Below are positions 8,603 through 16,725 of a stretch of 64,000 nt of DNA, piece after piece. Where the stretch lies: contig CAVWMS010000015.1 in assembly GCA_963756185.1 (NCBI GenBank), positions 62,001 through 126,000 on the forward strand. Reading direction: 5' to 3'. Within the stretch, counting starts at the first letter, position 1. Each line of letters begins with the position of its first letter. Origin of the DNA: DATAXI01 sp963756185 (GTDB taxonomy: Bacteria > Verrucomicrobiota > Verrucomicrobiia > Chthoniobacterales > Chthoniobacteraceae). The notes beneath the pieces are model-generated. The model searched no databases, was not told where the DNA came from, and saw nothing but the letters and a program-made list of their open reading frames with translations. Made by a program: the position numbers and the translations under genes.

Positions 8603-9391
8603 TCAGCCGAGGAAGGCGGTGAGCGGACTGGTGGCCGACGCGGTGATGGACGGGGCGGGCAGGCCGATCTCCCAGGCGTCGCGGCCGGCCTCGACGGCCT
8701 TGCGGAAGGCGCGGGCCATGCGGACGGGGTCCGCCGCGATGGCGATTGCCGTATTGACCAGCACGGCGGACGCGCCCATCTCCATGGCAAGCGCGGCGTG
8801 GCTGGGGACGCCGAGTCCTGCATCGACGACGACCGGGACGCGGGCCTGCTCGATGATGATTTCGATCTGCGCGCGCGTCTCGATGCCGCGGTTGCTGCCG
8901 ATGGGCGAGCCGAGCGGCATGACGGTCGCGGCGCCGGCATCCTCGAGCCGCTTGGCCAGCACCGGGTCGGCATTGATATAGGGAAGTACTACAAAGCCCT
9001 CGGCGGCAAGGATTTCCGTTGCCTTGAGGGTCTCGACCGGATCGGGCAGCAGGTAGCGGGGGTCCGGGTGAATCTCGAGCTTCACCCAGCGCGGCAGACC
9101 GGCGGCCGCGGCCAGACGGGCGAGACGGACGGCCTCGGCGGCGTCCATGGCGCCGCTGGTATTCGGAAGCAGCAGGTATTTGGAGGGGTCGATGAAATCG
9201 AGGATATCAGCCGAAGGATCGTGCCGGCCCGAGAGATCGGCCCGGCGCAGGGCCACGGTGACGATCTCCGCGCCGCTGGCCTCGAGGGCGGCGGCCATCA
9301 TCTGGTTCGAGCCAAATTTGCCCGTGCCCACCATGAGACGGGAGGCGAATTCCCGCCCGGCGATCTTCAGTTTGTCCGGTTTATCGGCCAT
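8603..9391 (-). CDS. thiG: Thiazole synthase ThiG
   Basis: Forms the thiazole phosphate of thiamine from deoxyxylulose phosphate, dehydroglycine and ThiS thiocarboxylate. A TIM-barrel protein of 262 residues with KIAGREFASRLMVGTGKF at the start, EIVTVALRRADLS, the Schiff-base lysine in WVKLEIHPD (Lys104), and the phosphate-binding VVDAGLGVPSHAALAMEMG and SAVLVNTAIA. The ATG at 9391 opens the conserved sequence; the longer frame from 9514 gives 41 atypical residues. No thiS, thiH or thiO lies nearby in the window. Confidence 0.95.
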   Translation of the reverse strand: MADKPDKLKIAGREFASRLMVGTGKFGSNQMMAAALEASGAEIVTVALRRADLSGRHDPSADILDFIDPSKYLLLPNTSGAMDAAEAVRLARLAAAAGLPRWVKLEIHPDPRYLLPDPVETLKATEILAAEGFVVLPYINADPVLAKRLEDAGAATVMPLGSPIGSNRGIETRAQIEIIIEQARVPVVVDAGLGVPSHAALAMEMGASAVLVNTAIAIAADPVRMARAFRKAVEAGRDAWEIGLPAPSITASATSPLTAFLG

Positions 9392-9542
9392 GGAAAGAGG
9401 TACACGGTAGCAAATCGGCGGCGCGTTTCCAGAGCGGCGTTTTTTTGGGACGGCGGGACGCGCCCCGGCGCACGCGGAATATCCGGGTGAAACCCGACGA
9501 AATGGCCTTCCCATTTCCCCGGTGGTCTCTTAAGTTGCACCG

Positions 9543-10349
9543 ATGATCTTGAGCCGGTGGATCTTGACAATGGCGCTGGCGCTGGCCGGCATCCATGCCT
9601 GGGCGGCGGCCGGGCCCGTGGGGCAATTGTCCCCGGATGCCCTCTCCCACGCGGTGCAGCAGGACAACCTGACCGTGCCCACGCCCGGTGAATTGCTGGC
9701 CGCTCTCAATAAGGTGGGCAAACCGAATTGGCAGGCCCAGTACCGCGCGCCGATCCCAACGACCTACACCAGCCGGCCCCAGATCGCCCTGAACCTCGGC
9801 GGCCTCATCGCGGACGGCTACATTGCCGTGGAGGCCGAGGACAGCCAGCAGGTAAAGAATATCGGCAAGGACATCATGACACTCTCGAAGACGCTCGGCA
9901 TCAACGAGAACATCCTGAGGCGGGGCAAGAGCATCGAGGACTTTGCTGAAAACAACGAGTGGAGCACATTGAAGGAGGAACTGGACGCCGTGCAAAACGA
10001 GGTGAAGCTGGCGATGGACGAGCAGGACGACCAGGAATTGACGACGCTGGTGACCCTGGGCGGGTGGATTCGCGGCACCGAGGCCGTAAGCGGCTGGATC
10101 TCGAACAATTACAGCGGGCCGGCGGCAAAGCTGCTGCGCCAGCCGGCGATCGTCGAGCTGCTCCGGGCAAAGCTGGCGGCGCTCCCGGCGCGCACCCAGG
10201 AGGATGACGTGGTCAAGGGCCTGGACCCGCGGCTCAAGGCGATCCAGGACATGGTCTCCTTCCCTCCCGACCAGACGCCGACCCAGGCCGACGTGAAGAA
10301 ACTCAACGACGCGGCAGCCGATTTGATCACTGAAATCACCAAGCGATGA
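9543..10349 (+). CDS. Secreted protein of unknown function
   Basis: I do not recognise a family. The first 23 residues (MILSRWILTMALALAGIHAWA) look like a signal peptide, so the 268-residue product is probably periplasmic. The mature part is mostly helical and charged, with IALNLGGLIADGYIAVEAED in the middle. That region resembles small helical lipoprotein-like sequences but gives no functional clue. It is the first gene of a forward run to 14583 and overlaps the next gene by four bases (ATGA). Confidence 0.7.
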   Translation: MILSRWILTMALALAGIHAWAAAGPVGQLSPDALSHAVQQDNLTVPTPGELLAALNKVGKPNWQAQYRAPIPTTYTSRPQIALNLGGLIADGYIAVEAEDSQQVKNIGKDIMTLSKTLGINENILRRGKSIEDFAENNEWSTLKEELDAVQNEVKLAMDEQDDQELTTLVTLGGWIRGTEAVSGWISNNYSGPAAKLLRQPAIVELLRAKLAALPARTQEDDVVKGLDPRLKAIQDMVSFPPDQTPTQADVKKLNDAAADLITEITKR

Positions 10350-10783
10350 AATCCCTTTTCCTGCGCGCACTGCTGGCCGCGGCCCTGGCGATGGGGCCGG
10401 TCGCGGCCCACGGCGAGACCGATGACCAGGTGGCGGCGCACCGCGCGGTGCTGGACCTGGCCGGCGCATTTACCAATGACGGCTTCAAGCTGCGCGACGG
10501 CGATTTCACCGGCACGCTGAAGGGCGGCGAATCGGCGATCATCCAGGTGAATCTTTACGCGGGCAACCAGTATTGGTTTTCCGTGGCGACATCGGACACC
10601 AACACGGCGGTGACGATCGACCTGTATGACGAAACCGGCAAGCTGCTGAAAACCGATCCGTATTCGAATGCGAATCGCGCCGCGGCGGGCTTGGCGCCCG
10701 ACTCGAGCGGGCCGTACTATGTAAGAATCGAGAATCCCGGGGCGACCCCCGCAACGTACAGCCTCATTTACTCATACAAATAA
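10346..10783 (+). CDS. Small secreted beta-rich protein (PPC-like)
   Basis: A 145-residue protein with a clear signal peptide (MKSLFLRALLAAALAMGPVAA). The mature part resembles bacterial pre-peptidase C-terminal (PPC) domains: a GTLKGGESAIIQVNLYAGNQYWFSV strand pair, a VTIDLYDETGKLLKTD segment and a terminal YYVRIENPGATPATYSL. PPC domains normally sit at the end of secreted enzymes; here it stands alone. Starts in an ATGA overlap with the upstream secreted protein, so the two probably act together in the periplasm. Confidence 0.65.
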   Translation: MKSLFLRALLAAALAMGPVAAHGETDDQVAAHRAVLDLAGAFTNDGFKLRDGDFTGTLKGGESAIIQVNLYAGNQYWFSVATSDTNTAVTIDLYDETGKLLKTDPYSNANRAAAGLAPDSSGPYYVRIENPGATPATYSLIYSYK

Positions 10784-11250
10784 TGGCTGAGAAATCGAAG
10801 ACCGCCGAAAAGACCGAAGGGCCACGAGTCCAGCAGTTTTCCATATTCCTGAAGAACAAGGTGGGCGCATTGCTCGACGTGGTGAAGATGCTCAACGAGC
10901 ACGCCGTCGATGTGCTGGCGCTGAATGTGCAGGATTCCGCGGATGCCGCGATCGTGCGGATCGTGGTGAGCGACCCGGAGGCGGTGCTGGACCTGTTCGC
11001 CGCGCAGGACATCGGCTGCTCGACGTGCCACCTGGTGGTTGCGGAATTGCGCGAGGGCGCAAGCGAACTGAGCAAGCTGCTGACGGCGCTGTTGATGGCG
11101 GAGGTGAACATTCATGGCTGCTACTCGCTGCTGAGCCGGCCGCGCGGCAACACGGCGCTGGCGCTGCACGTCGAGGACAATGAGTGCGCCACGGCGGTGC
11201 TGCGCAGCCATGGGTTCCGGCTGCTGGACCAGACGGATATCTCGCGGTGA
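10783..11250 (+). CDS. Tandem ACT-domain protein
   Basis: A cytoplasmic protein of 155 residues made of two ACT repeats: the first from VQQFSIFLKNKVGALLDVVKML, the second starting about residue 85 and containing LMAEVNIHGCYSLLSRP. ACT pairs bind small ligands, usually amino acids, and this architecture is common in stand-alone regulatory proteins. Its start shares a base with the upstream stop (TAATG). No partner enzyme for regulation is obvious in the cluster. The ligand is unknown. Confidence 0.8.
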   Translation: MAEKSKTAEKTEGPRVQQFSIFLKNKVGALLDVVKMLNEHAVDVLALNVQDSADAAIVRIVVSDPEAVLDLFAAQDIGCSTCHLVVAELREGASELSKLLTALLMAEVNIHGCYSLLSRPRGNTALALHVEDNECATAVLRSHGFRLLDQTDISR

Positions 11251-11323
11251 GCGGGGCCGCTTTTTGAAAAAAGAGGGAGAAGAATTGGCTGGCGTCTTGC
11301 GCCGCGCGTACGTTGCGGATAGC

Positions 11324-12370
11324 ATGCGCGCCGTGCGCCGTTATCTCGTGCTGCCCGCCGCCGCCATGGCATTGCTGCTGGCCGCGCTGCCGTGCTTGCG
11401 GGCGCTCACCGATGACGAGTTGAAGCAGGAGTTCCTCCAGGCGCGCGGCCAAATGGCGGATACGCCCACATCTTCGCCAACCGCTTCCCCCACCTCTTCG
11501 CCAACCGCATCGCCGCATCACAGGCGCACCGGGGAGGAGGCGGCGACCCCGCATCACCGGCGCTCTCCGGAACCGGAGAGCGAGGAGACGCCGCGGCATC
11601 ATGAATCCGCCGAGCCGGCCGTGACGCCGCGCCAGCATCCGCACGAGGAGCAAACACCGCAGCCCTACCAGGCCGCCGTGGCCCCCTCCCCCATTCCGCG
11701 CGCCGTCCCCTCACCCACGCCACCGCCGCCCGGTTCGTCGGATGCGCAACTGAACATCGAGAAGCAAGGCATCGAGGAGCAGGGCGAATACCTGCCGCCG
11801 CCCCCGCCGCCGCCGACGCGGCATCATTGGTGGCAGTTTTTCGGCGGCGAGGATGAAACCCAATATCATTACCTCACGAAGGCGATCCGCGACGCGATCG
11901 ACCGCGCGCCGGTCGCGCGGCGCCGGTGGCGTTACATCGTGGTGCACAACTCCGGGACGCGGCAGGGCAACGCGCGCATTTTCGACTACTATCACCGCTA
12001 CGTGCGCCACATGCCCAACGGGCTGGCCTATCATTTCGTGATCGGCAACGGCACCTCCTCGGGCGACGGACAAATCGAGATCGGCAACCGCTGGACCAAG
12101 CAATTGCAGGGCGGCCACGTCCACAGCGATTACCTCAACAACATCTCGCTGGGCATCTGCCTGGTGGGCGATTTCAACCGCGACGTGCCGACCAAGGCGC
12201 AGCTCGAGGCGCTCGATGAATTGATCCGCTACCTGCGCGTGCGCGTCGGAAAAATCGACCGCAAATGGGCAATCGTAAAGGCGCACAAGGAAATCAATCC
12301 GCCGCAATGGCCGACCGATTGCCCCGGCGACCGCTTCCCCTACGCGTGGCTGCACAGCAGGTTTGACTGA
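11324..12370 (+). CDS. N-acetylmuramoyl-L-alanine amidase (Amidase_2/PGRP fold), secreted
   Basis: A 348-residue secreted enzyme expected to cleave the amide between MurNAc and L-Ala in peptidoglycan. A signal peptide (RYLVLPAAAMALLLAALPCLRA) is followed by a long Pro/Ser/Thr/His-rich linker (residues about 45-160), then the amidase domain. The domain shows RWRYIVVHNSGT with a zinc-ligand His, LAYHFVIGNG, ISLGICLVGDFN and AHKEINPPQWPTDCPGDRF with the second His region and the family's CPG. I use the ATG at 11324 because the signal peptide starts there; the longer frame from 11180 overlaps the ACT gene. It lies just upstream of mpl. Confidence 0.88.
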   Translation: MRAVRRYLVLPAAAMALLLAALPCLRALTDDELKQEFLQARGQMADTPTSSPTASPTSSPTASPHHRRTGEEAATPHHRRSPEPESEETPRHHESAEPAVTPRQHPHEEQTPQPYQAAVAPSPIPRAVPSPTPPPPGSSDAQLNIEKQGIEEQGEYLPPPPPPPTRHHWWQFFGGEDETQYHYLTKAIRDAIDRAPVARRRWRYIVVHNSGTRQGNARIFDYYHRYVRHMPNGLAYHFVIGNGTSSGDGQIEIGNRWTKQLQGGHVHSDYLNNISLGICLVGDFNRDVPTKAQLEALDELIRYLRVRVGKIDRKWAIVKAHKEINPPQWPTDCPGDRFPYAWLHSRFD

Positions 12371-12427
12371 GCGATCCAATCCCATTTGCTGGACACGCGG
12401 GCTTTGCCCAACGAATCTGCGGGGCAG

Positions 12428-13813
12428 ATGCAGAAGAAGTTCCAGCACGTCCATTTCCTGGGAATTTGCGGCACCGCCATGGGCGCCACGGCGGCCGCGT
12501 TGCGCGAGCGCGGGTTCACCGTGACCGGGTCGGATGAAAATGTGTATCCGCCGATGTCCACCTTCCTCGAGGAAAGAGGCGTCACCATCGCGTCCGGTTA
12601 CCGCGAGGAGAATCTGCCGGCGGGAGCGGACCTGATCGTGATCGGCAACGCGATGAAGCGCGGCAACCCCGAGGTCGAGGCCGTGTTGAACCGGAAGCTC
12701 TACTACCTTTCGCTGCCGGATACGCTGCGGGAATTTTTTCTGCGCGGGCGGCATAACCTGGTGGTCACGGGCACGCACGGCAAGACCACCACCACGTCGC
12801 TGCTCGCCTGGATCCTCGAGCGCGCGGGCTTCGAACCCGGATATTTGATCGGCGGCATCCCGAAAAACATGGGTCAGGGCGCCTGCCTGCGGGACTCGAA
12901 GTATTTCGTGATCGAGGGGGATGAGTATGACACGGCGTTTTTCGACAAGCGCTCGAAGTTCGTCCATTACCTGCCGGAATTGGTGATCGTGAATAACATC
13001 GAGTTCGATCACGCGGATATTTTCAATAACATCGACGAGATAAAGCTCTCCTTCCGGAGGCTGCTCAACATCGTGCCCGGAAACGGCATGGTGCTTCTGA
13101 ATTCGGACGACCCGAATTGCATCGACGTGGGCCGGACCTGCCCCGCGCCGATCGTCGAGGTCGGGTTCTCCGAAAACGCGGCAAATCGCATCGAGGATGT
13201 GCACGGCGAGGCGAACGGATCGCGGTTTCGATTGTTCGGGACGGAGTTTCACATCGGGCTGCCGGGCAACTTCAATGTCCGCAACGCGGCAATGGCGATA
13301 TCCGCGGCCCATTTCTACGGCGCGCCGATGCCGCTCATCCAGGAGGCGCTGGCAAGTTTTGAAGGAGTGAAGCGCCGGCAGGAGGTGCGCGGGGAGAAGC
13401 ACGGAATCAAGGTGATTGACGATTTCGGCCATCATCCGACCGCCATCCGCGAGACGCTCTCCGGTTTGCGCCGGCAATACCCGCACGGGCGAATCTGGGC
13501 GGTCTTCGAGCCGCGCTCGAACACGACGCGGCGCGCGGTCTTTCAGCACGAGCTGCCGGCGGCCTTCGCGCTGGCGGACGGCACCATCCTGGCGAAGGTG
13601 GCGAAGCTCGATCAAATCCCCGAGGCCGAACGGCTGCGGCCCGAGCAGGTGGTCGCGGACATTGCGGCAACGGGCAAGCCGGCTTATTACGAGCCGGACG
13701 TCGAGCAGATCATCGGGCGGGTGAAGGAGCTGGCGCGCGAGGGCGACATTGTCGCGGTATTTAGCAACGGCGGATTCGAGAACATTCACACACGGCTGCT
13801 CGCGGCGCTGTGA
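12428..13813 (+). CDS. mpl: UDP-N-acetylmuramate:tripeptide ligase Mpl
   Basis: Recycles peptidoglycan by joining the salvaged L-Ala-gamma-D-Glu-mesoDAP tripeptide to UDP-MurNAc. Mur-ligase architecture: the N-terminal HVHFLGICGTAMGATAAALR, the ATP loop VTGTHGKTTTTSLLAW near residue 112, EGDEYDTAFFDKRSKF, the hinge FNVRNAAMAISAAHFYGAP, and the C-terminal VIDDFGHHPTAIRETL. The GTAMG and DEYDTAFFDKRSKF motifs separate Mpl from MurC. I use the ATG at 12428 (461 residues); an earlier start at 12386 adds 14 residues. Its stop overlaps the next start as GTGA. Confidence 0.94.
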   Translation: MQKKFQHVHFLGICGTAMGATAAALRERGFTVTGSDENVYPPMSTFLEERGVTIASGYREENLPAGADLIVIGNAMKRGNPEVEAVLNRKLYYLSLPDTLREFFLRGRHNLVVTGTHGKTTTTSLLAWILERAGFEPGYLIGGIPKNMGQGACLRDSKYFVIEGDEYDTAFFDKRSKFVHYLPELVIVNNIEFDHADIFNNIDEIKLSFRRLLNIVPGNGMVLLNSDDPNCIDVGRTCPAPIVEVGFSENAANRIEDVHGEANGSRFRLFGTEFHIGLPGNFNVRNAAMAISAAHFYGAPMPLIQEALASFEGVKRRQEVRGEKHGIKVIDDFGHHPTAIRETLSGLRRQYPHGRIWAVFEPRSNTTRRAVFQHELPAAFALADGTILAKVAKLDQIPEAERLRPEQVVADIAATGKPAYYEPDVEQIIGRVKELAREGDIVAVFSNGGFENIHTRLLAAL

Positions 13814-14583
13814 TCACGAAGGATTACCTGCAGCATCACCGGGCGCATGATTACAAGCGCCTCATCCAGCGCTGGCGCGCGGTGGCAAAACGGGCAAACC
13901 TGTTGATGCGGCGATTTTCAAAGGAACCGGATGCCTATCTGGTGCGAAGCAAGAGGCTGCCGCGGCAAGGGGCAATCTATATCTCGGCGGGCATCCATGG
14001 CGACGAGCCCGGGGGAACCGAAGCGCTGATCGCGTGGGCGGAGAAACACATAAGGCTGCTGCGGCGCCGCCCGTTTTTCCTGGTTCCGTGCATCAACCCG
14101 TGGGGATTGCGGAATAACTTGCGCGTGGACGCGCGCGGACGGGATTTGAACAGAGTGTTCCAGAATGACGAGGTCCCGGTGATTGCCGCGCTGAAGCGGG
14201 CGATGGGACAGTTCGACTTCTCGCTGGTCATCACACTGCACGAAGACTACGACGCGCAGGGAATTTACATCTACGAACTGGAGGATCCCAAATGCCATTG
14301 GGGAGAAGTTCTGCTGAAGGCTGCGCGTCCATCCATCCCGCCGGACATGCGCGAACTGATCGAGGGCCGGCGCGCGGTAAACGGCCTGGTGCGCCGGCCG
14401 CTCGATATGAAATTGTTCAAGCGGATGGGCGTGCCCGAGGCAATTTACTTTTACCTGCGCGGCTGCCGGCGTGTCTTTACCATTGAAACACCCTCTGAGT
14501 ACTCTCTCGAGCGGCGCGTCCGCGCGCACGTGGCGGTGATCGAAAAATGCATCGCCCTCAATTACAGAAGGGCTTGTTTTTAG
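13810..14583 (+). CDS. M14-type zinc carboxypeptidase, MpaA-like
   Basis: A 257-residue cytoplasmic metallopeptidase starting with GTG in a four-base overlap with mpl. Zinc ligands are visible as His and Glu in SAGIHGDEPGGTEAL and a His in VITLHEDYDAQG; NPWGLRNNLRVDARGRDLNR and the late VFTIETPSEYSLERRV (general-base Glu) fit the M14/succinylglutamate desuccinylase-like fold. In E. coli MpaA removes DAP from the murein tripeptide; being fused in expression to mpl, which uses the same tripeptide, suggests this is the local tripeptide amidase. That role is inferred from neighbourhood. Confidence 0.8.
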   Translation: MITKDYLQHHRAHDYKRLIQRWRAVAKRANLLMRRFSKEPDAYLVRSKRLPRQGAIYISAGIHGDEPGGTEALIAWAEKHIRLLRRRPFFLVPCINPWGLRNNLRVDARGRDLNRVFQNDEVPVIAALKRAMGQFDFSLVITLHEDYDAQGIYIYELEDPKCHWGEVLLKAARPSIPPDMRELIEGRRAVNGLVRRPLDMKLFKRMGVPEAIYFYLRGCRRVFTIETPSEYSLERRVRAHVAVIEKCIALNYRRACF

Positions 14584-14589
14584 GGCGTT

Positions 14590-16725
14590 TCACTGACCGG
14601 CTTCATACGGCCGGCCCGCCTGATACAACTTGATCTCGGCGCGCAGCGCATTGGCGAGCGGTGTGCCGGGAGGAATCGATTGCAAGGCGCGCCCCGCATT
14701 CTCCACGGCATCCTCATAATCGCCGGCGGCAGCATTGGAGGCCGCGAGTGTGCGCAGTATGGCCGGATTACTGCCGCCGGTCGCGGCGTTCGCGGCGCCG
14801 GCGAGTTCGCGAGCCCTCGATCCGTCGCGAAGCGTTTGTTCCGGAGCCGTGGCAAGCATCCATGCCAGCGCATTCTGCACCGCGGGATTCGCAGGTTGGA
14901 GATCGAGGGCTTTTTGCACCGCCGCAATCCCCTCGGCCGAATCTCCCTGTTGGAACAAGGCGTTGCCAAGGTTGAGCAGCGTCGGAATGGAGGCGGGGTC
15001 CGACTTTCGAGCCTCGCGGTATTCGGCAATCGCATCGGCGGGGCGCCCCTGCGCGAGCAACGTATTTCCGAGATCCGTATGGGCCTTGGCGTCGCCGGGA
15101 TCGATCTCCAAAGCGTTGCGAAATTGAGCCATCGCTTCGTCGATACGGCCCCGCCCGGCAAGCGCCACGCCAAGATTGTCGAACGCCTCGACGTTGGAAG
15201 GATCGAGCCGGAGGGCCTCGCGATACTCGGCGATGGCTTCGTCGATCCTGCCCAACTGAGAGAGCGCGTAACCCAGATTATTGTGGGCCTCGCCGAACTG
15301 CGGATCGATTCCGATGGCCTTGCGGTATTCGGCGATGGCCTCGTTCACGCGGCCCTCCTGGAACAGCGCGTAACCCAGGTTATTATGGGCGTGCGGATAA
15401 TCCGGCCGCAGGCGCAGGACGTCGAGATACTCGGCGATACCCTGTTGGGTTTGGCCCCGCTGAATCAGCGCCTCGCCAAGGCTGTCCTCGGCGATGAAGT
15501 TATCGCGCGTAAACTGAAGCGTATGACTCCATAGAGCCACGCTATCTCCCCAGTAAGTCACTTGATGCAAGCAAGCGGCGGATAACATGCAAACAATTAC
15601 CGCGCCGGCTATCGACAGCCCAACGCGGCGCGCGCGCTTTGCACCCGCCCAATCCGCCGCGAGCCATGTAATGCCGAAGCAAAGGCCGATCTGGGGGAGA
15701 TAAGTATAACGGTCGGCGTACGCCTGATCGCCGGCCTGCATGACGCCCGCAACCGGGACGAGCATGCCAAGATACCAAAGCCAGCCCGTAATGAGGTACG
15801 GATACTTTCGCCGAAGAACCCACGCCCCCGCGCTCAAGATCGCCAGGATAAGGACGGCGTTGAATATTCCCCATGGCGGGAATCCATCGAGCGGGAGTGG
15901 ATAGAATGCCACGAGATGGCGGGGATAGATCAGCTTCGCAAGATAGACGGCGATTCCAATGGGAGCACTTGCCGGGTAGGAATGAACCGGCGTATCTCCC
16001 GCGGTCACCGCGAAAACGGTTGCAACACTCGACAGAGCGGAAAGCAGAAGCAACGGCGCCTTCTCCCACAGGAGCCGCGGAAACTGCGAAAAGGATTGCA
16101 GGCGTCCGAGCGGCCAGTAATCGAGCAGGAGCAGCACGCAAGGGAGGGTAACGAGCATCGGCTTGCTCATCAGGCCGAGGGCGAACCAGAGCAGCACCAT
16201 TGCGTAGCGGCCCTTCGCCCGCGGTTGCCTCACATAGCGGACGTACTCCAGGAGGGTGAGCATGAAAAAGAGTCCGCTCAATACATCCTTGGTTTCAGCA
16301 ACCCATGCGACCGACTCCGCGCGCAGCGGATGAATGGCAAACAGGGCGGCGGCAAACGCGCTCCGCCACGGCGCGCGTGTCATTTCCAATAAAACGAGAA
16401 ACAGGAAAACCACGCTCGAGGCATGGAGCAGCACGTCAACCAGGTGATAACCGCCGGCGGACAAACCAAAGAGCTGCCGATCGAGCATCAATAAAATCAC
16501 GGTCAAAGGCTGCCAATGGCCGACGATGGAATGAGTAAATGCCCATTCGATCCCAGAAAGCGTAAGTCCCCCCGATACAACGGGATTTTTATAGACATAC
16601 CCGGGATCGTCAAAGTTGACGAAGCCAAAACCCAACGCCTGCCCAAATACAACAAAGACCAGCGCCACCAGCACCACGCAGATACCCGCCTTCCGCCACT
16701 TATGCTGTTGGGTATCGTCAATCAT
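14590..16725 (-). CDS. TMTC-like membrane protein with TPR repeats (copy 2)
   Basis: A 711-residue protein: about ten transmembrane helices (residues 10-420) followed by seven or eight tetratricopeptide repeats to residue 690. The first loop holds NFDDPGYVYKNP and GHWQPLTVILLMLD, and a later one AIHPLRAESVAWVAETKDVL, the pattern of GT-C glycosyltransferase-like TMTC proteins. In animals TMTC proteins transfer O-mannose, using acidic residues of the first loop. TPRs follow the AxxxLGxAL...A...P pattern (e.g. HNNLGYALSQLGRIDEAIA). It overlaps the upstream paralogue by four bases. A protein O-glycosylation role is inferred only. Confidence 0.8.
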   Translation of the reverse strand: MIDDTQQHKWRKAGICVVLVALVFVVFGQALGFGFVNFDDPGYVYKNPVVSGGLTLSGIEWAFTHSIVGHWQPLTVILLMLDRQLFGLSAGGYHLVDVLLHASSVVFLFLVLLEMTRAPWRSAFAAALFAIHPLRAESVAWVAETKDVLSGLFFMLTLLEYVRYVRQPRAKGRYAMVLLWFALGLMSKPMLVTLPCVLLLLDYWPLGRLQSFSQFPRLLWEKAPLLLLSALSSVATVFAVTAGDTPVHSYPASAPIGIAVYLAKLIYPRHLVAFYPLPLDGFPPWGIFNAVLILAILSAGAWVLRRKYPYLITGWLWYLGMLVPVAGVMQAGDQAYADRYTYLPQIGLCFGITWLAADWAGAKRARRVGLSIAGAVIVCMLSAACLHQVTYWGDSVALWSHTLQFTRDNFIAEDSLGEALIQRGQTQQGIAEYLDVLRLRPDYPHAHNNLGYALFQEGRVNEAIAEYRKAIGIDPQFGEAHNNLGYALSQLGRIDEAIAEYREALRLDPSNVEAFDNLGVALAGRGRIDEAMAQFRNALEIDPGDAKAHTDLGNTLLAQGRPADAIAEYREARKSDPASIPTLLNLGNALFQQGDSAEGIAAVQKALDLQPANPAVQNALAWMLATAPEQTLRDGSRARELAGAANAATGGSNPAILRTLAASNAAAGDYEDAVENAGRALQSIPPGTPLANALRAEIKLYQAGRPYEAGQ

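Noticed and set aside
11711..13789. 692-codon frame antisense to the amidase and mpl
   Set aside because: Shadow frame from GC-biased third positions; no domain and no start signal.
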